A DNA stretch of 5,707 nucleotides from the NCBI GenBank assembly GCA_913054425.1, contig CAJXJG010000122.1:1-5707 (forward strand), in the 5' to 3' direction. Both the position numbers and the translations under genes were made by a program. Below the pieces are notes generated by a model, which did no database searches, was not told where the DNA came from, and worked only from the letters and a program-made list of their open reading frames with translations. Origin of the DNA: an uncultured Fidelibacterota bacterium. Its GTDB lineage: Bacteria; Fidelibacterota; Marinisomatia; Marinisomatales; UBA8229. This document shows positions 1 through 5,707 of this stretch, piece by piece (position 1 is the first letter of the stretch; each line of letters opens with the position of its first letter).

Positions 1-279
1 TACTTTATTGATAACATCACTCTTGGATATGATGACATAACCCAACAACACTCAATAAACATACATTACAAATACCCCATTGTTAGAGATGGATTGATTA
101 GAAAAGGTGGAAAATTAAATTGGGACGAATGGGGAAATGGTTACAAGGTAAAACAAGGTGAGAGAGTTTACTCTCTCTCATCTTCAAACTTTTTTTTAAC
201 TAAAGAGAACTATCAAATACTATTCCACAGTAACACTTTTTGCAAGATTCCTCGGTTGATCTACTTCACACCCTCTTAA
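1..279 (+). CDS. Partial C-terminal end of an unrecognised plus-strand protein (tentative)
   Basis: A plus-strand frame is open from base 1 to a TAA at 277-279 (92 residues); its start would lie left of the window. I do not recognise the product. Over roughly the first 56 codons about two thirds begin with a purine, and the residues form a plausible soluble protein, starting YFIDNITLGYDD and continuing through KLNWDEWGNGYKVKQGERVY. The other two plus frames are broken by several stops in this stretch. From about codon 57 the translation turns low-complexity (SLSSSNFF) and passes through the terminator-like hairpin at 155-197. It then overlaps the last 60 bases of the convergent glmS, where its sequence is dictated by glmS. 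The true 3' end may therefore be near 197-203: both other frames have TAA directly after the T8 run (197-199 and 201-203). It could also be a chance open frame. No transmembrane segment or known motif is visible. Confidence 0.4.
   Translation, partial: YFIDNITLGYDDITQQHSINIHYKYPIVRDGLIRKGGKLNWDEWGNGYKVKQGERVYSLSSSNFFLTKENYQILFHSNTFCKIPRLIYFTPS
155..197. terminator. Hairpin with T tract, probable (bidirectional) intrinsic terminator
   Basis: Bases 155-166 pair with 173-184 around a 6-nt loop (TTTACT). This gives a 12-bp stem, AAGGTGAGAGAG against CTCTCTCATCTT, with one G-U wobble when read as plus-strand RNA. An alternative register pairs 160-166 with 171-177 around a TTTA loop. On the plus strand the stem is followed after 5 nt by eight T residues (190-197). 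On the minus strand it is followed by G and four T residues, and the wobble becomes an A-C mismatch. It lies 36 nt beyond the glmS stop codon, where a terminator for the minus-strand transcript is expected, but the better T tract serves plus-strand transcription. A shared terminator between convergent genes would explain both. The stem is AG/CT repetitive and only moderately GC-rich, so strength is uncertain. Confidence 0.55.
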
Positions 280-2058
280 TACCGCTAAATGATAGGCAAG
301 CAATTGAAGCGGAATTGATGCCACGATTGGGAAAATTCGCGTATGTGTTGTTGGAATCACAATCTGGTAATCTGTTAATTTATCCAGTATTATGCTTTTT
401 TTATCCGTTACTACAATTACCTTTCCCCTTCTTGATTTTACTTCCTGGATGTTGGAAATTACCTTGTCAAAGGTCTGGTCATGAGGAGCAATGAAAACGA
501 CAGGCATTTTTTCATCGATTAAGGCAATGGGACCGTGTTTCATTTCCGCGGCGGGATAACCTTCTGCATGGATATAGGATATTTCCTTCAGTTTCAGGGC
601 GCCTTCCAGGGCTACGGGAAAATTCAATCCGCGGCCAAGATATAAAAAATTATTCGCTTCAACTGTTTCTGCGGCTACGTACTCGATATGTGAAGTATCC
701 TCCAGTATTATCTCAGTTGTATTTCCTATCTCTGCTAGTGATCTTGCGATGTTGATTCCTTCCCTTTTAGACAGGTTTTTTCTGCGTCCTAACTTCAACG
801 CAAACAGGAAAAGAACTGTCAATTGAGCAGTAAAAGCTTTGGTAGAAGCCACACCAATTTCCGGTCCCGCATGAGTGTACACTCCACAATCTGTTTCTCT
901 TGATATTGAACTTCCAACCACGTTACAAATTCCAACAGTGAGGGCTCCCATTTCTTTTGCTTTCTTGATGGCAGCCAATGTGTCTGCGGTTTCCCCGGAT
1001 TGGCTGATGGCTATAACGACTGTATTACTGTCAATAATGACTTTACGATAACGGAATTCGGAAGCATATTCCACGTGAACCGGAATGTGCGCATACTCTT
1101 CAATGAGATATTTGCCTATGAGACCAGCGTGCCAGGATGTTCCGCAGGCAGTAATATAAAACCGGCTTGCGTTTTCAATTCGATCCAGGCAATCTATAAG
1201 CCCGCCTAAATGGGCAGAGCCTTCATCAAGGATAAGTCTCCCCCTCATCGTATCCATAATTGTCCGTTTTTGATCAAATATTTCCTTCAACATAAAATGG
1301 GGGAAATTCCCTTTTTCTATTTCTTCCAAACTCATATCCAGTGTGGTAACTGCTTTAGAAAGGACTTTATTCTTGTAAATCTGTTTGACAGTATATCCAT
1401 CAGAATTAAGAACGACCATTTCACCTTCATCAAGATAAATCACATTTCGGGTATGCTCTATGATGGGAGACGCATCACTGGCAAGGAAATATTCCCCATC
1501 ACCTAAACCTAATACCAATGGACTTCCGTGGCGGGCTGCAACCATGACATCCGGTTCTTCACTGCAGAGAGCAACGATGCCAAAAGTGCCTATAACTTTG
1601 TGCAGGGCCGCTCTTACAGCTTGTTCAAAAGACAACTTATCCCTACGATAGAATGAAGCAATTAACTGAACCAGAACTTCTGTATCAGTGTCACTCTTGA
1701 ATGTAACACCTTCTTTTTGGAGTACTCCACGAAGGCTGTGGTAATTTTCTATAATTCCATTGTGAATGAGAGCAATGGTTTCGGTTTCATCCATATGCGG
1801 ATGAGCATTGAGATCATTGGGCTCTCCGTGTGTCGCCCAGCGTGTATGAGCCATGCCAACCGATCCTTTTAAGGGAGAATCTTCAACAGCAGCTTCTAAT
1901 TCTTTTACCTTGCCGGACTTTTTCAGGATATCAATACCACCACCGTTAGTTACCGCAATTCCGGCAGAGTCGTATCCACGGTATTCCAGACGCTTCAATC
2001 CATTGATTAAAATCGGGATTGCGTCTTTATTCCCATAGTATCCTATAATTCCGCACAT
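220..2058 (-). CDS. glmS: Glutamine--fructose-6-phosphate aminotransferase (isomerizing), GlmS
   Basis: Cytosolic enzyme that makes glucosamine-6-phosphate and glutamate from fructose-6-phosphate and glutamine, the first committed step to UDP-GlcNAc, peptidoglycan and LPS. At 612 residues it matches the family (E. coli 609). The N-terminal class II glutaminase domain (about 1-240) begins MCGIIGYYGN, with nucleophile Cys2 exposed after Met removal; Arg73-Trp74 lie in HTRWATHG, Asn100-Gly101 in HNG, and Asp125 in SDTDTE. A linker (EKGNFPHFMLKEI, 249-261) leads to two SIS sugar-isomerase domains. The first (about 289-420) has CGTSWHAG (305-312) and SQSGET (352-357); the second (about 455-600) has EGALKLKEISYIHAEG (485-500). 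By alignment with E. coli, Lys489, Glu492, His508 and the C-terminal Lys607 correspond to isomerase-site residues; the protein ends in the typical DQPRNLAKSVTVE. The ATG at 2056-2058 follows a strong Shine-Dalgarno sequence. It is the last gene of the minus-strand run, 157 nt after guaA. Confidence 0.98.
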   Translation of the reverse strand: MCGIIGYYGNKDAIPILINGLKRLEYRGYDSAGIAVTNGGGIDILKKSGKVKELEAAVEDSPLKGSVGMAHTRWATHGEPNDLNAHPHMDETETIALIHNGIIENYHSLRGVLQKEGVTFKSDTDTEVLVQLIASFYRRDKLSFEQAVRAALHKVIGTFGIVALCSEEPDVMVAARHGSPLVLGLGDGEYFLASDASPIIEHTRNVIYLDEGEMVVLNSDGYTVKQIYKNKVLSKAVTTLDMSLEEIEKGNFPHFMLKEIFDQKRTIMDTMRGRLILDEGSAHLGGLIDCLDRIENASRFYITACGTSWHAGLIGKYLIEEYAHIPVHVEYASEFRYRKVIIDSNTVVIAISQSGETADTLAAIKKAKEMGALTVGICNVVGSSISRETDCGVYTHAGPEIGVASTKAFTAQLTVLFLFALKLGRRKNLSKREGINIARSLAEIGNTTEIILEDTSHIEYVAAETVEANNFLYLGRGLNFPVALEGALKLKEISYIHAEGYPAAEMKHGPIALIDEKMPVVFIAPHDQTFDKVISNIQEVKSRRGKVIVVTDKKSIILDKLTDYQIVIPTTHTRIFPIVASIPLQLLAYHLAVLRGCEVDQPRNLAKSVTVE

Positions 2059-2064
2059 ATTTTA

Positions 2065-2070
2065 TCCTCT
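2065..2070 (-). promoter_or_regulatory. Shine-Dalgarno sequence of glmS
   Basis: Read on the minus strand, AGAGGA stands 6 nt (TAAAAT) before the glmS ATG at 2058. This is close to ideal complementarity and spacing, and it confirms the start that places the catalytic cysteine at residue 2. It is the clearest ribosome binding site in the window. accD, surE and guaA have none comparable and start within 4 nt of, or overlapping, the preceding stop codon. Confidence 0.8.
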
Positions 2071-2085
2071 TTCACTAATCGTAAA

Positions 2086-2097
2086 GTTAAAATTAAC
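2086..2097. repeat. Short AT-rich palindrome in the glmS leader
   Basis: GTTAA-AA-TTAAC is a perfect 5-bp inverted repeat with a 2-bp centre, lying 27-39 nt upstream of the glmS start codon. The tight spacing suits a dimeric regulator's half-sites better than an RNA hairpin, but a dyad this short in AT-rich DNA can easily arise by chance. No regulator can be assigned. Confidence 0.25.
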
Positions 2098-2106
2098 AGC
2101 TAACAC

Positions 2107-2135
2107 AATATATTGAAATAGATTTTTCATTTCAT
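2107..2135 (-). promoter_or_regulatory. Weak sigma-70-like promoter candidate for glmS
   Basis: On the minus strand a -10-like TATATT (2107-2112, five of six to TATAAT) lies 17 nt downstream of a -35-like ATGAAA (2130-2135, four of six to TTGACA). Initiation near 2100 would give a leader of about 40 nt containing the GTTAA/TTAAC dyad and the Shine-Dalgarno sequence. The match is modest in AT-rich DNA, so this is only a candidate. The 157-nt spacer after a tightly packed gene cluster is the main reason to expect a promoter here. Confidence 0.2.
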
Positions 2136-2181
2136 TCTCGCCACATTTTTTTCTGATAAAAACATACATTCCCCGGTAAAG

Positions 2182-2200
2182 TTCCAATCAATTCTTGGAA
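2182..2200. repeat. TTCCAA/TTGGAA inverted repeat after guaA
   Basis: A perfect 6-bp inverted repeat, TTCCAA-N7-TTGGAA, begins 15 nt beyond the guaA stop codon in the guaA-glmS spacer. On the minus strand it is not followed by a T run (CTTTACCGGGG follows), so it does not look like a normal intrinsic terminator. It could be a weak 3' hairpin that protects the upstream mRNA, an operator, or chance. Confidence 0.3.
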
Positions 2201-2215
2201 AATTACAGATATAAA

Positions 2216-3769
2216 TTATTCCCATTCTATCGTCCCGGGAGGTTTAGAAGTAATATCATAAACAACGCGGTTTATCCCTTTGACAGAGTTCACAATCTTA
2301 CTGGATATTATTGAAAGAACCTCAGGAGGCATCCTGTACCAATCAGCAGTCATGCCGTCATGGCTGGTAACAGCCCTGATTCCAAGCAGGTTCTCATAAG
2401 TCCGCTTATCTCCCATGACACCTACAGTTTTCACTGGAATCAAAATAGAAAACGCCTGCCAGATTTCATCATAAAGTCCTTCTTCCTCTAATATACCCAT
2501 ATAAATATGATCTGCTTCTCTGAGAATCTCTAATTTTTCTTTTGTTACTTCACCGATTATTCGAACCGCCAATCCTGGCCCAGGGAAAGGATGTCGGTGA
2601 ACCAGAGATTCGGGTAGACCTAATTCTCTGCCGACTTTCCGAACTTCATCCTTGAATAAATCCTTAAGAGGTTCTATCAGTGAAAAATCCATTCCTTCCG
2701 GAAGTCCGCCTACGTTGTGATGACTCTTTATAACAGCTGCTTTTCCCCCTTTCCTGTGAGCACCGCTTTCGATTATATCAGGATAAAGCGTTCCCTGGGC
2801 AAGAAATTCAATATGTCCAAAGTTCCGCGCAACTTGTTCAAATGTACGAATAAACTGTTCTCCGATTATTTTTCGTTTTTCCTCGGGATTTTCAACACCT
2901 TTTAATTTTTTCATGAATATAGCGGAACTATCCTGGAAATTTATATTCACTCCCAAACCATCCCGCAACGCAGAAATGCACTGCCTGGCTTCATTTTTTC
3001 TCAACAATCCATGATCAACAAGAACTGCGACAGATCGCTCACCGATGGCTTTATTCAGAAGGGCAGCCACTACAGAGGAATCCACGCCACCGCTCACTCC
3101 AACCAAAACCCGTTTCTCCCCTGTCATTTCACGGATTCTTTCCACTTGTTCATCAACAAAATTCCCTGCTGTCCAATCGGGAGAACACCCTGCAATTTTG
3201 AATAAAAAATTATTCAGGATAGTTTCTCCCTCAACTGTATGATTTACTTCCGGGTGAAATTGGGTTGCAAACCGTTTTGATTCCACATGACCCATTGCGG
3301 CCACAACTCCGTTGGAAGACTCTGCCATGATCTCCCAGCCAGGAGGAATTTGAGTAACCCTGTCCATGTGACTCATCCAGACTTGAGTGCTACCGGACAC
3401 AGACTTAAAAAGATGTTCTGAATTCATAATATTAATAAATGCAAACCCGTATTCACCATGAGATGATGATTCTACCTGTCCATTATAGTGATGAGCCATA
3501 AGCTGCAATCCGTAGCAAATGCCCAGGATTGGAATATCCATCGCAAACAGCTTTGAATCGTATTCAGGGGAAGAGTCTTCATAAACGCTGGAAGGTCCAC
3601 CGGATAAAATAATCGCCTTTGGAGATCGCTCCTGAATCACCTCTAGTGAAACATCCGGAGACATAATTTCTGAATAGACATGCTTCTCACGGATTCTCCG
3701 GGCAATCAGTTGAGTATACTGGGATCCAAAATCCAGGATAATGATTCCATTTTCATGAAAATTGCTCAT
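2216..3769 (-). CDS. guaA: GMP synthase (glutamine-hydrolysing), GuaA
   Basis: Cytosolic enzyme that converts XMP, ATP and glutamine to GMP, the last step of de novo guanine nucleotide synthesis. From the ATG at 3767-3769 it has 517 residues, close to E. coli's 525. The N-terminal class I glutaminase (about 5-195) has LDFGSQYTQLIARRIRE, SGGPSSVYE, the nucleophile Cys85 in GICYG, and His172 and Glu174 in QFHPEV, completing the Cys-His-Glu triad. The ATP pyrophosphatase domain (about 196-390) has the PP-loop SGGVDSS (226-232), plus LAQGTLYPDIIESG and KSHHNVGGLPEGM. The C-terminal dimerisation domain contains HPFPGPGLAVRIIGE and ends PPGTIEWE. The frame can extend 4 codons upstream to a TTG (3779-3781). 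The ATG is preferred because it overlaps the surE stop by 4 nt (ATGA), as at the accD/surE junction, and the extra residues lie outside the conserved fold. Only a weak GGGA-like ribosome site precedes it, so coupling to surE is likely. Confidence 0.97.
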   Translation of the reverse strand: MSNFHENGIIILDFGSQYTQLIARRIREKHVYSEIMSPDVSLEVIQERSPKAIILSGGPSSVYEDSSPEYDSKLFAMDIPILGICYGLQLMAHHYNGQVESSSHGEYGFAFINIMNSEHLFKSVSGSTQVWMSHMDRVTQIPPGWEIMAESSNGVVAAMGHVESKRFATQFHPEVNHTVEGETILNNFLFKIAGCSPDWTAGNFVDEQVERIREMTGEKRVLVGVSGGVDSSVVAALLNKAIGERSVAVLVDHGLLRKNEARQCISALRDGLGVNINFQDSSAIFMKKLKGVENPEEKRKIIGEQFIRTFEQVARNFGHIEFLAQGTLYPDIIESGAHRKGGKAAVIKSHHNVGGLPEGMDFSLIEPLKDLFKDEVRKVGRELGLPESLVHRHPFPGPGLAVRIIGEVTKEKLEILREADHIYMGILEEEGLYDEIWQAFSILIPVKTVGVMGDKRTYENLLGIRAVTSHDGMTADWYRMPPEVLSIISSKIVNSVKGINRVVYDITSKPPGTIEWE

Positions 3770-4533
3770 GAAAAATCCCAATCATTTAATGGTTTAAGGA
3801 AATTATTATTTGTTAATTCATAATGAATCGGCGTGATACTTACATATCCGTCTTCCAGGACACTGCTATCCAAATCAGATGCATTAACCGGGTTTACAAT
3901 CTCACCTGTCATCCAATAATATTGCCTGCCCCGAGGATCTTCCCGTTTTTCAAACCTGTCTTTGAAAAAAACATGGCCTTGTTTTGTTATTTTAATTCCC
4001 TTGATTTTATCCGAAGGAATAGCGGGCACATTCACATTCAGAAGTGTTCCTTTTGGCAGTCCATTTTTTAAAACAGCTTTGACTACTTTCTGTGCTATTT
4101 CAGTAGAAAAATCGAAATCCTGGCTTTTTTGAGAAGCTAAACTGATTGCAATGGATGAAATATTGTACATAGTCCCTTCTGTTGCGGCAGAAACTGTTCC
4201 TGAATAAATAATATTATTCCCCACATTGGCGCCAGAGTTGATTCCGGAAATAACAATATCCGGAGGTTTTTTACACAGGGCGGAGACCGCAATTTTAACA
4301 CAATCCGCAGGAGTACCATCAACACTATATCCTCTGATTCCCCCATTTTGCTTAAACTCTTGAATTCGGATCGGATCAGAAATAGTGATAGCATGTCCCA
4401 CCGCGCTCTTTTCTGTATCTGGAGCAACTACGGTTACATTACCTATTTCCTCCATTCCTTCCCACAATCTAAAAATCCCGCGAGAATGAATCCCGTCATC
4501 ATTAGTCACGAGAATATTCGGGGTTGGAGTCAT
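3766..4533 (-). CDS. surE: 5'/3'-nucleotidase SurE
   Basis: Metal-dependent cytosolic phosphatase that removes phosphate from 5' and 3' nucleoside monophosphates; some family members also act on short polyphosphate. It is linked to stationary-phase and stress survival in E. coli. At 255 residues it is typical of the family. The N-terminal ILVTNDDG motif supplies the metal ligands Asp12 and Asp13; Ser43 in EKSAVGHAIT and Asn99 in SGINSGANVG complete the site. VDGTPADCVK (71-80) and SGTVSAATEG (111-120) are also characteristic, and the C-terminal part carries the usual ITPIHYELT element. The ATG at 4531-4533 overlaps the accD stop as ATGA, and its own stop overlaps the guaA ATG in the same way, so translation is probably coupled on both sides. 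A mononucleotide phosphatase beside a GMP-producing enzyme fits nucleotide pool balance, but that link is inference. Confidence 0.96.
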   Translation of the reverse strand: MTPTPNILVTNDDGIHSRGIFRLWEGMEEIGNVTVVAPDTEKSAVGHAITISDPIRIQEFKQNGGIRGYSVDGTPADCVKIAVSALCKKPPDIVISGINSGANVGNNIIYSGTVSAATEGTMYNISSIAISLASQKSQDFDFSTEIAQKVVKAVLKNGLPKGTLLNVNVPAIPSDKIKGIKITKQGHVFFKDRFEKREDPRGRQYYWMTGEIVNPVNASDLDSSVLEDGYVSITPIHYELTNNNFLKPLNDWDFS

Positions 4534-5366
4534 TCAAGCATTCCAATGATATTTGTGAGAGTTTCCTTCATGTCTTCACGTGTGACAATGTGATCCAGAA
4601 AACCCTTATCAAGTAAAAATTCCGATCGTTGGAAGCCATCGGGTAAATCCTTCCCAATTGTCTGCTTAATCACCCGTGGACCTGCAAATCCAATCAATGC
4701 ACCCGGTTCAGCAAGTATGATATCTCCCAGCATTCCAAAACTTGCCGTCACGCCTCCGGTCGTCGGGTCAGTTAATATGGGAATATACAAACCACCCTCT
4801 TCTAAAAACTTTGCAAGGTGAGTAGAGGTTTTTGCCATTTGCATCAGGGAAATTGCACCTTCCTGCATACGGGCACCTCCGGAAGAACAAATTAAAATAA
4901 AGGGGCATTTTTGCTCACCGGCGTATTTAATAGATCTCGATACCTTTTCCCCTACAACAGATCCAACACTCCCTCCGATAAATCGAAAATTCATTATTCC
5001 CAAAACAATTTTATAACCACTAATATTTCCTAAATAACACTGGATCGCTTCTTTTTTCCCGGTCTTGGACACTGCATCCTTTAACTGGTTCCGATATTTT
5101 TTCTTTGCTTTAAACCTCATCGGGTCCAAAGACTCCACATTTGGGAATAATTCCTCATAAGAATTTCCGTCAAACAATAAATCTAAATACACCCCAGGTG
5201 TTACCCGGAAATGATGTCCGCAATGCCTGCAGACATTATAGGTTTTTTCTAATTCCGGTTTATATAGAATTTCACTGCAAGATGAACATTTTTCCCATAA
5301 GCCGTCAGGAATAGATTTTTTCTCACTATCCTTTAATTTTTCGTCCTTGCGTTTAAACCAAACCAT
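4530..5366 (-). CDS. accD: Acetyl-CoA carboxylase carboxyltransferase subunit beta, AccD
   Basis: The beta subunit pairs with AccA (not in this window) to form the carboxyltransferase that moves CO2 from biotin on AccB to acetyl-CoA, giving malonyl-CoA for fatty acid synthesis. At 278 residues it is somewhat shorter than E. coli AccD (304). A zinc ribbon with Cys27, Cys30, Cys46 and Cys49 (CSSC...CRHC) sits at the N-terminus with the family's usual spacing. The crotonase-type core follows: GGSVGSVVGEKVSR (131-144), SSGGARMQEGAISLMQMAKT (161-180) with the Gly-Gly of the oxyanion region, DPTTGGVTASFGMLGD (200-215), and GALIGFAGPRVIKQTIG (222-238), then the conserved PDGFQRSEFLLDKG. The ATG at 5364-5366 lies 4 nt after the tsaB stop with no clear Shine-Dalgarno sequence; the TGA overlaps the surE ATG. 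The start is well supported because it places the zinc ribbon at the usual distance. Confidence 0.97.
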   Translation of the reverse strand: MVWFKRKDEKLKDSEKKSIPDGLWEKCSSCSEILYKPELEKTYNVCRHCGHHFRVTPGVYLDLLFDGNSYEELFPNVESLDPMRFKAKKKYRNQLKDAVSKTGKKEAIQCYLGNISGYKIVLGIMNFRFIGGSVGSVVGEKVSRSIKYAGEQKCPFILICSSGGARMQEGAISLMQMAKTSTHLAKFLEEGGLYIPILTDPTTGGVTASFGMLGDIILAEPGALIGFAGPRVIKQTIGKDLPDGFQRSEFLLDKGFLDHIVTREDMKETLTNIIGMLE

Positions 5367-5370
5367 TATT

Positions 5371-5707
5371 CTATTTCATCAGAAAGGGAGATATATAGTC
5401 AGGAGTCAGTGTAAACGGATTATCAGAAACCCATTTCGTAAAATTTTTCTCCGCTAAAAACCCAATCCAGTTCGCTGAAGGATGAACTTTTATTAATCCT
5501 GGTTCATTTAAACTTTTCACTAAGTGCTCACCTCCGTAAAAATAAGTTGTCTGTTTCTTGTCGAAATTACATTTTAATTCATTCCATTCTAATACATCAA
5601 TTTCCGATATATTTTGCAACTGTTCTCTCTCCCAAAGAAAATCCTGCTGAAAGAACGTTTCCCGATGGGAATGGAGCAAAATTCGGATTGTTCCTTCAGT
5701 TTTTCCT
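5371..5707 (-). CDS. tsaB: C-terminal part of TsaB-like tRNA t6A biosynthesis protein (partial)
   Basis: The minus-strand frame is open from the right edge of the window to a TAG at 5371-5373, giving the last 111 residues. The TTG at 5677-5679 is probably an internal Leu, because the frame stays open upstream and the family is normally about 220-230 residues. TsaB is the non-catalytic partner that, with TsaD and TsaE, transfers threonylcarbamoyl to A37 of ANN-decoding tRNAs. The call rests on the C-terminal pattern: a glycine turn (TYFYGGEHLVKSL), then KVHPSANWIGFLAEKNF, then FTLTPDYISPFLMK. These match the family's PSA-x-x-x-G-x-LA segment and its terminal L-x-P-x-Y motif. The N-terminal ASKHA half, with more diagnostic motifs, is outside the window, so this is a family match from weakly conserved sequence. 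The 4-nt gap to accD indicates the same transcript. Confidence 0.7.
   Translation of the reverse strand, partial: GKTEGTIRILLHSHRETFFQQDFLWEREQLQNISEIDVLEWNELKCNFDKKQTTYFYGGEHLVKSLNEPGLIKVHPSANWIGFLAEKNFTKWVSDNPFTLTPDYISPFLMK

Noticed and set aside
1..38. Short minus-strand frame beginning ATG at 36-38 and running off the left edge (MSSYPRVML...), a possible next gene after glmS
   Set aside because: Only about 12 codons are visible and there is no ribosome site. It lies opposite a better-looking plus-strand frame, so it cannot be supported.
1000..1506. Plus-strand open frames of 69 and 98 codons opposite glmS
   Set aside because: They lie antisense to strongly conserved glmS coding sequence and their translations show no recognisable protein character. 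They are shadows of the real gene.
2059..2215. glmS self-cleaving ribozyme in the glmS leader
   Set aside because: The 157-nt spacer is AT-rich, with only short dyads and no visible match to the structured ribozyme core. A covariance-model search would be decisive, and only a significant hit would revive the idea.
3011..3242. Overlapping plus-strand frames of about 65 codons opposite the GuaA PP-loop region
   Set aside because: They are antisense shadows of conserved guaA codons, with no start signals or family resemblance.
4137..4427. 96-codon minus-strand frame inside surE
   Set aside because: It is an alternative frame within an intact SurE whose metal-binding motifs lie in the main frame. 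It has no ribosome site or recognisable motif.
5371..5679. A complete small gene of about 102 codons starting at a TTG
   Set aside because: The frame stays open to the window edge, and the sequence looks like the C-terminal half of a TsaB protein, so it is a truncated view of a longer gene.

Overview
The window comes from a bacterium of moderate-to-low GC content. It holds four complete housekeeping genes and the 3' end of a fifth, all on the minus strand. In order of transcription (right to left) they are: the C-terminal half of tsaB (5371-5707, cut by the window edge), accD (4530-5366), surE (3766-4533), guaA (2216-3769) and glmS (220-2058). Each complete product carries its family's catalytic or metal-binding residues and is close to the usual family length, so none looks degraded. 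Lineage cannot be fixed from this sequence. The separate AccD subunit with an N-terminal zinc ribbon and the presence of SurE and TsaB are ordinary bacterial traits. A marine or FCB-type Gram-negative is only a guess from the look of the proteins.

The right two thirds (2216-5707) are very compact. tsaB and accD are 4 nt apart, and accD/surE and surE/guaA each overlap by 4 nt as ATGA (stop and start interlocked). This points to one polycistronic, translationally coupled unit. The surE/guaA ATGA also settles the guaA start: the coding sequence most likely begins at the ATG at 3767-3769, not at the in-frame TTG at 3779-3781. The products serve unrelated core processes: tRNA t6A modification, malonyl-CoA supply for fatty acids, nucleotide dephosphorylation, and GMP synthesis.

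A 157-nt spacer (2059-2215) separates guaA from glmS. It contains two short dyads, a weak promoter-like pair and the only strong Shine-Dalgarno sequence in the window, so glmS may have its own expression signals. guaA and glmS both take the amide nitrogen of glutamine, using unrelated glutaminase domains (class I in GuaA, class II in GlmS). One feeds guanine nucleotide synthesis and the other feeds amino-sugar and cell-wall precursor synthesis.

The left end (1-219) lies downstream of glmS. A 12-bp hairpin flanked by T/A tracts looks like a transcription terminator, possibly bidirectional. A plus-strand frame is open from base 1 to a stop at 277-279, runs through this hairpin, and overlaps the end of glmS. 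Its first part looks coding, but its product is unrecognised. I see no mobile element, CRISPR array, rRNA or tRNA, and no sign of a new biological system.
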